Shown here in pieces: positions 30,554 to 41,204 of a stretch of DNA of 55,000 nucleotides; positions within the stretch are counted from its first letter, which is position 1; every line of letters starts with the position of its first letter. Both the position numbers and the translations under genes were made by a program. Below the pieces are notes generated by a model that was not told where the DNA came from, ran no database searches, and worked only from the letters and a program-made list of their open reading frames with translations. Source of the stretch: Prorocentrum cordatum (lineage: Eukaryota; Sar; Dinophyceae; Prorocentrales; Prorocentraceae); contig CAUYUJ010018049.1 of NCBI GenBank assembly GCA_963575745.1, positions 22,501 through 77,500 on the forward strand, written 5' to 3'.

Positions 30554-33500
30554 AGGCATGGACAGCTCGAGGAGCACGTCTCGCCCCAGTTGGCTGACGC
30601 AGACCACATCCCCGACCTTACCGCAGATAGCTACAACAAGGGCACGCTGAAGCTGAACATCGTGCAGTACAACGCTCAGCCCATGGTGGGCGACTTTACC
30701 TCCACAGACCTGCACCTGGACATCTCCAGCAAGGGGGCTCTCGTCAGGGCCCAACTTTTGGACCACCAGGTCCACATCGCGGGGCTGCAGGAGACACGCT
30801 GTAAAGAGGCCATATGGACAGGACAAGGTTTCATCAACATCCAGAGTGAGGCGCAGTACGGCAACTGGGGATGTGCACTACTACTCAACGTCGAGATCCC
30901 GTACGGACAGCTCAAAGGGAAAGACCTGTACTTCAAGCAGTCCCAGCTTACAAAACTGTACTCTTCGGCCAGGATCCTCTTCGTCCGCGTGCATGCTCCT
31001 TTGTGTCACCACGTCATCGCCGTTGCTCACGCTCCGTACCAGAAGGCCAAGGACATCAACGGTTGGTGGGAACACTTCAGAGAGCTGTGTGACATGTGGA
31101 AACCAGAGATCCTGCTCATCGACGCCAACGCCAAGCTAAGTCACGAGGACGGAGAGGACACACAATGGCTGGGCCAGAAAGGCCCAAACCAGCTGACAGA
31201 CAAGAATGGACATGAATTCCACGAGTCTGTCGCCAGCTGTCACCTGCACGTCGTCAACACATACTACGGGAACAGCGACGACTACACATACCACAAGGAT
31301 GGGGTCTCCAACCGCATCGACTACGTCGCCATGGCTCCCTGCCTGTTCAAGTGCGTCGCAGCCTGCACTGTCCTGAGGGACTTTCAAAAGCCGACCGCCA
31401 AAAAGAAGAACGAGCACAGCAAGCAGAGGAGCAACTACGCCCAGAACGGCTACGACACGACCACAGACCACCTGCCCGTGCTGGTTGAAGTCGTGGGCGA
31501 CATCATCGGACGCCACCGAAATTTGAAGGGAACCGCGCTGCTGGACACTAACAAACTCAAGAACCCAGGGTGCATCACCGCATTCAAGCAGGACCTGAAC
31601 AACATCAGCTTACCACCGTGGCAGGCAGACGTCAATGATCATTACCACGAGACGGCGGGACTCATGGCCGAGCAGACGAAGCATTTCGGACGGGACCCGC
31701 TTACACCTTGCAACGTCACAATCTCAGAGGCCAGCATGCGACTATTGAGACTGCGCAGATACGCTGAGAGCTCCACGCGGACCTACACGAACAACGGGGA
31801 TCCAGCACCACTAGAAGTTTTCCGCAAGAGGCTCTGCTACGAGGCGTCGGTCTACGCCCGCGTTGAAGACAGCTGGTACTGCTCAGTGGTAGCCCTTGCT
31901 GGCGCCTGCCAGCTCAGCCGCACCACCGACTGCCTCGGCATCGCGCACGACGCCGCGAGGCTTTTCATCGCCCACACCAGGGACACGTTCAGGCACCAGC
32001 TGAGTATCGACCGCAACCAGTATTTCCACGACCTCGGCAGCAAATTGGCGGACAGCAGAACAGCAAGAGACGCCAGGACCGAGCGGCAGCTGACTAAGAA
32101 GATTCTGATCCATGGCGGCCGCAAACCAAAATACGTCAGCGCGCTGCCCACCATGCAGCAGCCCGACGGCACCGTCATGGGCAGCCAGTGCGAGATCAGC
32201 CGCGCCACGCTGCAGCACTTCGCCAAGATCGAGTCAGCAGACATCAGGGACAAATACGACCTCGCGGACCGCTACAACGGCAGCCGTACCCACAGATCAC
32301 CACCCGACGAGGTTTCACAGCACCTGCACATGACACTCAATGATCTGGTGGAGAGCTTCGCGGACGGCAAAAAGGGCCGAGCAGGAGGACCCGACGGCAA
32401 TCTGGACGACATCCTCAAGCTCGCGCCCGAGGAGACGGCCCGCCACTGGTACCCTGTCGTCCTGAAGACGATATTGCGAGGCCGCGAACCGATCCCATGC
32501 AAGGCAGGTATTGCAGTGAAGCTTTACAAGGGCAGCGGCACGAGGGCCCTACTGGAGTACTACAGGTCGATCCTCCTCAACAACACCGTGGCCAAGCACT
32601 ACCACAAGTGGCTCTGCTCAACGACGTTGAGGGTCTGCAGCTGCCTGCTGAGAGTCGCCCAGCATGGCGGAATCCCGAAGAAGTCAGGCGCGTACTCCAC
32701 TCACACCATCAAAGCGTTCTTCGGGATCTGCAGGCGAAGACGTCTCAGCGCAGTCGGCATCCTGTTGGACCTCCGACATGCCTTCTACTCTGCCATTCGC
32801 GAGTTCGTGCTGGGACGGGAGGGGGAGAAGCCTTGGCTCCTAAAGGTGATGGCAGGAGGCGCCCCACCTGAATGGCTCATGCCCGCCATCCAGCAGTTGA
32901 TCGCGGCACCAGGCTACTTAGCGCTCAACGACGTAGACGAGAACCTGCGATTCCAGCTAGAAGAAGCACACGACACGACATTCTTCCAAGTACGGGGAGA
33001 TGAGCTTTGCGCGGAGAGCCGCAAGGGCACACGCCCAGGTAACGGCCTGGCTGACCTCATATTCAACATCAGCTTCGCGCACGCCCTGGGCCCGCTGGAG
33101 CAGGAGCTACATTCGGGAGGGTACTTATTACAGCTACCACCAGCGGGGGAGCAAGCCATTGCCACGTCAGGCCAGCTCCGAGGGCATGAGGGGACCCTGC
33201 CAGAAGTATCCTTCATGGACGACGCGACATTCCTGTGCGTACTCAGGGACAACACGAAAATCGAGAGCAGCATCTTTGACATACTGTCCATCATTGCGAG
33301 GAGACTCAAGATCTTTGGGCATGACCTACACCCCAAGAAGACCAAAGCGCTGCTGCATATTGACGGGCACGCCAAACAACATATCAAGGCGATGATTTTC
33401 AAGACAAACCCCATCACGTTGCAACGCGAGGAATGCCAGCTGCCGACCAGCACTGATGTCACCACGGCTGAGGTCACGACCCAGGGACTCACATTGGGCA

Positions 33501-35569
33501 ATATTGTGGCAAGTGATGGCGGTGAGGGGCCGAACCTTATGAGACGCATCATCGATCACAGATCCGCAGAGGGTCCCTTGAAGAAGTCCATCTTCCGTCT
33601 GCCGCACATCGACCTCAAAGCCAAGTTGCTGTATCTCACGGCACTGGCGCAGAGCAAGCTGACCTACGACTGCGAAGTATGGGGACCGCTGACAGCACAG
33701 CAGAAACAGATGTTGCAGAGCAGACACATGGCGAGCCTACGGACCGCCGCACGGCAACAGCGACATGGCGCGGGGTACGTACATACTTTGGACGACGAGA
33801 TATACTTGATATGCGATGAAGTACCGATCCACATGTACCTGCGCCGACGGCGCCTGATGTACTTGGCCAGAATGGCGCATGCAGACACGCCCTTCCTCCA
33901 CCGCCTCATCGACGAGCTCTGGGGGGATGGTAAAGCCTGGAATGCACTTATCGTCGAGGATCTGGACTGGATAAGAAGACTCCTACTAGACGACGAGGAC
34001 ATTGGCTGCGACATCAGGGGCTTGGTACGATGGTTACGAACACAGCAAGTGCAAGCCGCACAAGCCATGATCACGCGGGCGTGGCTCAGGTACAAGGCAT
34101 GGCAGCACGACTTATACCGACATCGAATATGGCAAAGGCAGTTGCACCGACTAGCGCAAGAGTTTGGACTGACCACGCCCAACTTCGATGGACTGCCGCC
34201 TGCACAACACAGTGGCTACATATGCTATGAGCGTGGCAAGATCCTAAAAACTCGGGGAGCATGGAAGCGCCATCGCACCATGGAGCACATCGGCTACGAC
34301 CTCCCCGAATTGCTCGCCCGCTCGACAACCTGCCCTGGGTGTGGGAAGAACTTCATAACGCGATCGCGCATACTCAAGCACCTGAGAAGGTGCCCCAGGT
34401 GCCTGGCGGTACTCCAAGCACTTGAAGTCCCAATGGATTTGCAGGAGGCAGCCGAACGCCGAGAAGAGGAACGAGAGGCTGTGGCGACGAGGAAGGCAAT
34501 GGGTCATGGAGCTACAAAGGCGCTGGTGCCCGCCCAACAGGTCGTACACATCAAGCTTGCCGACTACATCGAACAGCATCAGCTCCAGCTCTCGCCGGCG
34601 CCGCCTGCAGCAGCGGACCCTCAACCAGCGACGCCACCTGCAAGTGCATTCGCACCGCGCAGGCCCATGGTTATTACGGCTATGTTCCTACTGCACCTTT
34701 TCTCAGGCAGACGCCGAACCGAGGATTTCCAGCACCACTTCGAGATGAACATTCGGGAATGCAATTTGGTAGTATTATCGATCGACGTGCAGATAGACCC
34801 CGACAAAGGAGATCTGACGAAGCCAGACGTCGTCGAGTTTTGGTGCGCGGCGATACGTCAGGGCAAAATATTCGGCATTGTTGCTGGCCCCCCCTGCGAG
34901 ACGTGGTGTTCATCGCGCTGGCATGCCGCCGAGGGGAAAGCTCCACGGCCACTACGTACACGCGACTTCCCCTGGGGCATACAAGCAGCCAATCAAGCGG
35001 AGCGTCAACAGATAGCACTAGCCAACGAGCTATACAGGACAGCTCTACTACTCATCACCACGGGCTTGCAGTACAATGTATCTGCTGTACTCGAGCATCC
35101 CGCCCCAGCCACTTGGTGCCCGCAAGCGCCGAGCAGCTGGCAGCGAGCAGAGACGCTCTGGCTTTTGGAGCAGACGAGCGTCGAACTGCACTACATAGAC
35201 CAGTGCCAGTTTGGGCAGGCCGCGCGAAAGCCAACATGCCTGATGGCGGTACACCTCAGCGAACTTACACAGGAGCGGGGGGCGGTACCTGGGGGACAGC
35301 TATGCCGACATAACGGACATGACAGAGCTTACGGACGAGACGGCCAAGGCGGCTGGAGGACCGCCCCCCTCAAAGAATATCCTTCAATGCTGTGCAAGGC
35401 AATGGCTACTGCATTCGCAGCCCACTGGGGACAGCTTGCTGACGAAGAGGCAATGTGGGCCGAAACGGATGAATGCTATCACAGGTTCTACGCCCCCCTG
35501 GACTACTACATCGAGCCAGAGCAGCTGGGCCACGACTGTCACAGGACATGGGGTATCCAACGGCGCTAG
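30554..35569 (+). CDS. LINE-like Pol: endonuclease, reverse transcriptase, C2HC finger, methyltransferase-like domain
   Basis: Open from 30554. Residue numbers here count from 30590. Residues 20-305 are an endonuclease/exonuclease/phosphatase (AP-type) domain: YNAQ (N29), LQET (E68), IDANAK (D178, N180), RIDYV (D244), TDHLPV (D293, H294). Residues about 600-990 are a reverse transcriptase with ILLDLRHAF (D727) and FMDDAT (D877, D878). CPGCGKNF to H1264 and CPRC (1248-1271) form a zinc-finger-like segment. Residues about 1360-1600 resemble a cytosine-5 methyltransferase: LHLFSG, VVLSIDV, AGPPCETW (C1436), LEHP (1501-1504), DQCQFG and RKPT (about 1537-1548). The first ATG (30683) would cut off N29, so translation must start upstream, perhaps as part of a polyprotein. 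All catalytic residues of endonuclease and reverse transcriptase are intact. Confidence 0.88.
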   Translation, partial: RHGQLEEHVSPQLADADHIPDLTADSYNKGTLKLNIVQYNAQPMVGDFTSTDLHLDISSKGALVRAQLLDHQVHIAGLQETRCKEAIWTGQGFINIQSEAQYGNWGCALLLNVEIPYGQLKGKDLYFKQSQLTKLYSSARILFVRVHAPLCHHVIAVAHAPYQKAKDINGWWEHFRELCDMWKPEILLIDANAKLSHEDGEDTQWLGQKGPNQLTDKNGHEFHESVASCHLHVVNTYYGNSDDYTYHKDGVSNRIDYVAMAPCLFKCVAACTVLRDFQKPTAKKKNEHSKQRSNYAQNGYDTTTDHLPVLVEVVGDIIGRHRNLKGTALLDTNKLKNPGCITAFKQDLNNISLPPWQADVNDHYHETAGLMAEQTKHFGRDPLTPCNVTISEASMRLLRLRRYAESSTRTYTNNGDPAPLEVFRKRLCYEASVYARVEDSWYCSVVALAGACQLSRTTDCLGIAHDAARLFIAHTRDTFRHQLSIDRNQYFHDLGSKLADSRTARDARTERQLTKKILIHGGRKPKYVSALPTMQQPDGTVMGSQCEISRATLQHFAKIESADIRDKYDLADRYNGSRTHRSPPDEVSQHLHMTLNDLVESFADGKKGRAGGPDGNLDDILKLAPEETARHWYPVVLKTILRGREPIPCKAGIAVKLYKGSGTRALLEYYRSILLNNTVAKHYHKWLCSTTLRVCSCLLRVAQHGGIPKKSGAYSTHTIKAFFGICRRRRLSAVGILLDLRHAFYSAIREFVLGREGEKPWLLKVMAGGAPPEWLMPAIQQLIAAPGYLALNDVDENLRFQLEEAHDTTFFQVRGDELCAESRKGTRPGNGLADLIFNISFAHALGPLEQELHSGGYLLQLPPAGEQAIATSGQLRGHEGTLPEVSFMDDATFLCVLRDNTKIESSIFDILSIIARRLKIFGHDLHPKKTKALLHIDGHAKQHIKAMIFKTNPITLQREECQLPTSTDVTTAEVTTQGLTLGNIVASDGGEGPNLMRRIIDHRSAEGPLKKSIFRLPHIDLKAKLLYLTALAQSKLTYDCEVWGPLTAQQKQMLQSRHMASLRTAARQQRHGAGYVHTLDDEIYLICDEVPIHMYLRRRRLMYLARMAHADTPFLHRLIDELWGDGKAWNALIVEDLDWIRRLLLDDEDIGCDIRGLVRWLRTQQVQAAQAMITRAWLRYKAWQHDLYRHRIWQRQLHRLAQEFGLTTPNFDGLPPAQHSGYICYERGKILKTRGAWKRHRTMEHIGYDLPELLARSTTCPGCGKNFITRSRILKHLRRCPRCLAVLQALEVPMDLQEAAERREEEREAVATRKAMGHGATKALVPAQQVVHIKLADYIEQHQLQLSPAPPAAADPQPATPPASAFAPRRPMVITAMFLLHLFSGRRRTEDFQHHFEMNIRECNLVVLSIDVQIDPDKGDLTKPDVVEFWCAAIRQGKIFGIVAGPPCETWCSSRWHAAEGKAPRPLRTRDFPWGIQAANQAERQQIALANELYRTALLLITTGLQYNVSAVLEHPAPATWCPQAPSSWQRAETLWLLEQTSVELHYIDQCQFGQAARKPTCLMAVHLSELTQERGAVPGGQLCRHNGHDRAYGRDGQGGWRTAPLKEYPSMLCKAMATAFAAHWGQLADEEAMWAETDECYHRFYAPLDYYIEPEQLGHDCHRTWGIQRR

Positions 35570-36330
35570 CAGCTGACACTGCAGCGGCACTACGTTTGCC
35601 TGCACAGATATTCGGGTTTAATTGTTTCAGGATTATCCATACTTGCCAGTCCCTGGAAGGGACCATCAGATTGCAGTTTGGCGCACAGACTATTGGCATC
35701 TTACAGATTGGAGGGCAGTTGGTATTACAGAATGGTGTACAGTCGGGTAATATTTCAGAGTGGCAGCAGGCGCGCCAGCATCAGTGCATCTACTGTATGT
35801 TTCAAGACCCGCATTACTACTGGGTTATTGGCACGGCTTCGTCTTGGACAGCGATTGCGTGCCATACTCGAGGGGGGGGACCCGTAGCGCCCATACGGGT
35901 GGGCACGATCCCTCAATGGCGACGGAGCGTGCCCCCCCCTCGAGCACTTTCTGGATTTATTGGCTTTCTTTCAACCCTGGCATTTACTTCTATGATTATC
36001 CAGCGCCCTGGACAAGAGCAGCATGTACACGGCAGTATATTCGCGGCAAAGAGCTTCCTGGGAGACAGGCACTACGGCGCCATGGTTTAAGTCCTGAGGA
36101 AGCCCCGAATGCGTGGGAAGACCTCAGGCAGCGTCGCCAAGTTTTGCCTTGGTTAGGACGCAAGTCCTGGGGAAGCCCCGAATGCGAGGGAACACCCCAG
36201 GCACAAGTCGCCACGTTTTGCTGTGAGTACCCTGGCGGCGACTGGCTACCTACAACTTGGAGGGCACCAGCTGGCTGGCAGCGGGCGGTCTACACGTCGC
36301 CGTCGTACTACTGACCGACATCGACAGCAT
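35570..36330 (+). other. 3' region of retroelement with a possible small ORF
   Basis: Composition stays like the element up to about 36330. A 184-codon plus frame (35760-36314), rich in Trp, Tyr and Pro, is open but has no recognised domain. AAGTCCTGAGGAAGCCCCGA at 36089 is tandemly repeated with changes at 36162 (period about 73 bases). Confidence 0.45.
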
Positions 36331-37460
36331 ACCCAGCACGACCCCGCACACCTCTTGTCAAGTCAACGCTGTCCTGGTGAGGATCAAACTTCGAGACGGG
36401 CTCGAAGGGCGGGGGGGAAGGACGAGTACTTCCCGCGCCCACCAGCGGGGATGGTGAGGGGCAGGGGGGGGGGTAGGACGGCCACTACCTGCGCCCCCGC
36501 GGTCCGCCCTAGCTCGCCACCCCCACCATTCCCATGGAGAAGGAGGAGCTACCCGAGCGCCCGAGGGCGAAGCACAGGACAGCCGAGACATCCCACTCCG
36601 ACGATAATAAGTACCAGGCCTGGGGTTCGCCCCCACCGAGGGCACTGTGACCCCTAGCCATAGCGGGACGAGGTGGGACAGCCAAGACCCCCACTTGAAG
36701 TCGGTGCATGGAGGCCTCGGAAGCCCACAACCAACGCAACACCAGCAACGATCCGACCCCCCAACGACCTGACCAGCACGCTCCACACCCTACACTCAGC
36801 CCTACAAACGACCGCCATCTACAACACCCGAGATCAGCACCCTCCTGTACTACAGAGGCGGGGGCGGCAGGACGACCAAAACGACTGGACAGGAATGCGC
36901 AGGAGTACCAACCCGTCCAGCACGGCTAGGACGAGGGATACAAGTTCGAGCACCACAGTGTCAAGCAGCACTGCAGGCTCGAGCACATCATGGACTACTC
37001 GATGAGAAGGGGCGGCGTGCCCCTCGGCGAGGGATACACAGCGCCAGGCGCCGAAGGGTGTATCCCCGTCGCCCTCGCGTGGCATGCGAGGGGCCGAGGC
37101 CAGCCGGCCTTGATCGGCATGATGACGAGAGCAGCCGCTGCAGACTTGCTGGAGCCCACGAGCGGCTCGGCGAGCCTCCACAGCGCGCTGCGCCGAAGGG
37201 TGGAGGCCGCCGCAGCTGGGGCAGCCAGCCACCCGAAGACCCCACGGCGGCTGGGCTCAGCGCGAGGCGCCGAAGGGAGCCCAGCCGCCACCACGCAGCC
37301 GCCAGCCCACAAAGAGGCCGACGGCCTGGCCGTGCGCCGCGCTGCCTGCGACAAGACGCTGCATAGCGAGAAATGTAGAAATGTAGGGAGGGGGAGGAGG
37401 AGGAGGGAGGAGGATGCGTGAGAGAAGAGAGATGAACGAAGAGAGGAGGCTCGTTGAGCA
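36331..37460. other. No gene seen
   Basis: G-run-rich sequence at 36405-36475, then GC-rich unique sequence with three GGCGCCGAAGGG-like phrases (about 37049, 37191 and 37265) and a purine-rich stretch (37381-37450). Open frames are low complexity. Confidence 0.4.
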
Positions 37461-37489
37461 TTGTTATGGGCAAGAGGCTTTGTTGAAGG

Positions 37490-38450
37490 CTGCGGGGAAG
37501 GCACAAAAGCGGGAGGCGATCTTGGGAGCTTCGTCGGAACTATCGGAGTATCTTGGCAGGGTCTGGGGCGCCTCGGAGTGGTCTGGGGCGTCGTTCGGGG
37601 TCCGCGTCTTTCTCTGGGGCTTTGGGGTTGCAGAGTCGGCGGGAGGGTGCCGTGGCTGATGGCGCTCTGCCTTAAAGCTCCTTGGCAAGTGTCGGAGTCT
37701 CCTGGGAGACTCTGGGGCATCGAAGTGGTCCTTTGGAAGGAGTGGTCCTGGGAAGGTTCTTGGCCTTCTGGGAGCTGAGGGAGGCCCGTGGTCTGGACGA
37801 TCTTCGGACCCTCTCGGAGGTCTCTTGGGGGGTCTTCCGGGAGCCTCCCGGGGTGTGCCTGGAACCATTTGGGAGCGCTCTTGGGCCGTCGTGGGGGCTT
37901 GTAGGGACGTCCTCGGGCCAGCTGGGGCGGCTGTTGATGTTGGGAGTCTAGGGGGTTTCTGCGGGCTATGTTGGATGGTTCGGGCCGTGTGGGGAGCCCT
38001 CTTCGGCAGTTCTTGAGGCCTCCTGCGGCCTTTGGGGGGGATCTCCTGAGCCGTCCTGGGGCTGCTTTGGGGGGCCACTGGGGGCTCTACGACACTGTCT
38101 AGGGCTCCTCTTGGGCAGTCTTCCTGCCCTCTTGGGGCACTTGGGTGTGCCACCTGGACCGTCTTGGGGCGATCTGGGATGGCCCTGGAGCCGTCTGGGG
38201 CTGTCCTTGGCCCAAAGTGGCGAGAGCGGAAAACCTTTGAAAACCAACGGCCAATCTGTGATTTGGGCCTCGGGGGAACGTCATCGGGGTCCGGTTCGGC
38301 CGTTTTTGGGGCTGTCATGGGGCTCCGTTACGTTCGGGTTCTCTTGGGCCGTCCTCGCGCTATCCAGAACGTCTAAGAGCTGTCTCGGGGCTGTCAAGGC
38401 CGTCTTGGGGCCACCTGGGGGCTCTCTGGAGACGTCGGAGAGCGCCAGGG
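37490..38450 (+). repeat. Degenerate GGCCGTCTTGGG repeat
   Basis: Diverged form with more TCTGGGG and CTCGGGG units. The 284-residue minus frame across it is Pro/Arg-rich and repeat-derived. Confidence 0.65.
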
Positions 38451-38484
38451 CGCTCTGGGTGCTCGGGGGCAGCTCGCTAACTTT

Positions 38485-38665
38485 TCGCCCCTTTCGCACG
38501 CGCAACGACCAGAATTGCAGCACAGATGACGTCAGGCTCCAGCTCCGCTTCCCGCATCTCGCTCAGCAACGCCAGAGCGCGCTGCCACTGCTCGCCCTTC
38601 TCGCACGCGCTGATCCCAGCGTTGTAGGAGAGACTAGGGCGAACCTGTGGACTTCGTCCACGACC
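38485..38665 (-). CDS. PPR module 13 with start of next unit in frame
   Basis: The minus strand encodes SYNAGISACEKGEQWQRAL and a second helix ending REAELEPDVICAAI, continuing in frame into LVVARAKGAKS, a degraded start of another unit. On the right side the hairpin GTGGAC-TTC-GTCCAC lies at about 38649-38663. Confidence 0.63.
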
Positions 38666-38699
38666 AGCAGGTCCCCCTGGCGAGCATCCACGGTGGGCC

Positions 38700-39000
38700 C
38701 CCGCCCAGGAGAAAGTCACCCCGAAACCTTCGGTGACTTTTTCTGGCCGCTTTTCCGAACTTTGAAGGCGGGCGCTTTACTCCTCTTCGTCCGCCTTGCG
38801 CTCCACGTCCGCCTGGACAGCCTTCGGAGCGCCACAGCCGGCTATGGTGGGTCTGCGGTGTGCCTCTCGCCGCTTGTCTGCTCCCCCTGACTTGAACAAG
38901 TTTGAAAGTACCTGTGGCCTAGAAAAAAATCAGCTGGAGGGCTCTGGTGATTTTTTCCGGTTGCCTTTTCGAAGCCTGATGCCGGGCACTGCCGTCTCCT
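38700..39000. other. Spacer with paired TTTTTTC phrases
   Basis: GGTGACTTTTTCTGGCCGCT (38732) and a GGTGATTTTTTCCGGTTGCC phrase (38945) are similar and about 213 bases apart, marking a local duplication. No gene. Confidence 0.45.
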
Positions 39001-39610
39001 TGGAAACTGTTTAGGGGCCTCTCCGGGTGTCTTTTCGGCCTCCTGGTGGCCTCCTGGGGCCCTCTTGGGCCGCCTTGGGTGCCTCTCGGAGCCGTCTGGT
39101 GCCGTCTTGGGCGCCTGTGGGGCCGTCCTGGGACTGTCTGGAGGCCCTCGTGGGCCATGTTGGGCCGCTCTTGGGGCTGTCCTGGGTGCTTCTTAAGCTG
39201 TCATGGGCGCCACATGAGCCGTCCAGGGGCCGTCTGGGGCTCTCGTGGAGGCCTGCCGGGGCCCTCCTGAGGCGCCTTGGGGCGATCTTTGGGGCTTGTA
39301 TTGTGGTCTAGGACGTCTGATAAATTAAACACACAGGAAATACGAACATGTACGTTTCCCTTGTGTTTGGCATGATTTTTGCTTGCGCGGGCTCTGTCGG
39401 GCGTCTTCTGGGAGCCCACTTTGGGCGTTTTGGGGGCCTCTTGGGCCGTGTGAAGCGATCTTGAGCGTCTCCGAGCGCTCTGGGACCGTCTCGGAGGCCC
39501 TCTTGAACAGTCCTGGGAAGTCTTGGGGCTCTTTTGGAGGCCTCCTGGGGCGTCTCAGAGCGCTCTTGGGCCATCTTCGAAGCGCACCGGGGCCTGCTGG
39601 TCCTCGCCGG
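39000..39610 (+). repeat. Degenerate GGCCGTCTTGGG repeat with AT-rich spacer
   Basis: The AT-rich spacer family appears at 39300-39375. Confidence 0.75.
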
Positions 39611-39644
39611 GGCCGCCGAGGCGCCGAAAAAGCATATCGGGCGC

Positions 39645-39800
39645 CCGCCCTCTTCGCATGCACTGGTCCCTGCAATGTAGTAGAGACTAGGACTGGCCCA
39701 CTTGCGCGGGGAATAGGTGGTGTCGCAGGGCGCACTCGGTAAAGCTGGGCCCCAGGTTCGCTTTTTCCACATCTCGCGGAGCAGCGGGAACGCCCCGTGG
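39645..39800 (-). pseudogene. PPR module 14, degraded
   Basis: The start (YYIAGTSACEEGGRPI) and a second-helix remnant (FPLLREMWKKRTWGPAL) are both recognisable but in swapped order and different frames, so the module has been rearranged. Confidence 0.45.
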
Positions 39801-40366
39801 CCCCTGGCACTGCCCGGTACGTTGTCGCCGTCTGCCGCTGCCGAAGCCGCAGCCGGCGCTGCCGCTGTCGCGCCTGCCGCCGCCCCCCTCACCGCCGCCG
39901 CGCCGTGAGCCGCCAGCCTCGGGCGTCTGCTGTGAGGTGCGGGTCCCATCACCGTGTAGTGACAGACCCGGCGATGACCTCGAAATCCCCAAAGACATGA
40001 CCGCAGGGTCCCTCACCACACGGCTTCGGGACCCTGGAGGCCCCAGTCGCCCGAGACATCCTCGGAGAACGAGCCAGGTCCCAAAACCGTGCGGTGTCCC
40101 CGAATCCCCACCGACTCACCACATGGTGTGGCCACCACCCCGTTCGGGGGCCCACGAGTGAGGGAGCGGGACGGCGCTGCTGCCGGCGTTGCCGGTGGTC
40201 GCGGGCGTCGTGGCCAAGGAGCTCCGGGCAGCGGCGCTCGCCGCTGCCCGAAGGAGGACGAGGTCGCACGCGGGGGTGGCATGCTGTTAGGGTATGTCCG
40301 CAGCCAAGGGTGCCGAGGCCTGGGCGCCCAAGCCCGGGGCTGCGGGCATAATAGGCAGAGGGAACT
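39801..40366. other. No gene seen
   Basis: GC-rich unique sequence with one hairpin, CAGGGTCCC (40004-40012) against GGGACCCTG (40028-40036). Confidence 0.4.
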
Positions 40367-40557
40367 CGTCACGTGATGCGAAGTCCCCTCCCCCCACCTG
40401 ATCCTCCTCCTCTTCCTCCCCTCTCTCCTCCTCCTCCTCCTCATCCTCCTCCTGCTCCTCCTCCTCCTCCTCCTCCTCCTCCTCCTCCTCCTCCTCCTCC
40501 TCCTCCTCCTCCTCCTCCTCCTCCTCCTCCTCCTCCTCAGATTCGCATCACGTGACG
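40367..40557. mobile_element. Element M5: (CTC)n tract inside 16-bp inverted repeats
   Basis: CGTCACGTGATGCGAA (40367-40382) is exactly inverted at 40542-40557, and the 160 bases between are almost entirely CTC triplets (40397-40539). A phrase AGCCCGGGGCTGCGGGCA lies outside on the left (about 40331) and, in direct orientation with one change, on the right (about 40619). Confidence 0.75.
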
Positions 40558-40699
40558 GATCCAAGTCGCCGACAGAAGGGAACACGGTGCGCGGCAGGAG
40601 TGCCAGGCCGCCGCGCCTGAGCCCGGGGCCGCGGGCACAATTTGGCCCCTTGCGGGAAGCATCGTCCTCGCCTCCCCGAGGGCGCAGATGCCGACCCGC

Positions 40700-41050
40700 A
40701 AGAGTCTCCCCCTCGCTCCTGGAGCTCTCGTGGGGCACACTTAGGCCGCGTCGAGGCTCTCATCGAGGCCTCCTGGGCAGTCCTGGGGCATCTCGGGTGG
40801 ATCCGGGAGCTGTCTTGGGCTGTCTCTGCGCGACATGCGGCGACACCGAGAAGCCTTGAAACGCCCGAGCAAAATCAATGATTTCGGCCTCCTCGGGCGG
40901 TCCTCTTAATGCTCCGAGGCTGTTCTGGGCGCATCAAGGGGGCATTATTGAAAGCATCTGGGGCGGTCTTCAGGCGTTCTTGAGCGTCTTGGAGCGCTCC
41001 CAGGCCGTCACGGAGGCGTCTTCGACTAGCGTGGAGGCCGCAGACACACT
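40700..41050 (+). repeat. Degenerate GGCCGTCTTGGG repeat
   Basis: A diverged run, with a spacer GAAGCCTTGAAACGCCCGAG at 40850. Confidence 0.6.
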
Positions 41051-41204
41051 TTCACATGGTACCTTCGTGTTGAATTTCGTCCGCGTATCGCCGAGGGCTG
41101 GGGAGCCGTCCCGCAGCGATGTTCGATTCCCTTGACCCCAACGCCATTTTCGCAAGCACGTATGCCTGCTATGTATAACCATAAGGCTGGTACCAGGTCT
41201 GACC

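Larger units (their letters stand above)
24153..36330 (+). mobile_element. Large non-LTR (LINE-like) retroelement
   Basis: About 12 kb with codon use and composition (lower GC, few simple repeats) unlike the flanks. Order on the plus strand: GATC-rich palindromes, a Gag-like coiled-coil ORF, a frameshift site, a low-complexity region, RNase H (broken), AP-type endonuclease, reverse transcriptase, a zinc-finger-like C2HC segment and a methyltransferase-like domain, then about 750 bases of 3' region. No long terminal repeats, integrase or tyrosine recombinase are visible, so the endonuclease fits target-primed insertion. It separates PPR module 12 (23.0 kb) from module 13 (38.5 kb). The boundaries are estimates. 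Confidence 0.75.

Noticed and set aside
24153-36330. Retroelement considered as an LTR type
   Set aside because: No direct terminal repeats, integrase or protease were seen, and the endonuclease is AP-type, so a non-LTR element fits better.
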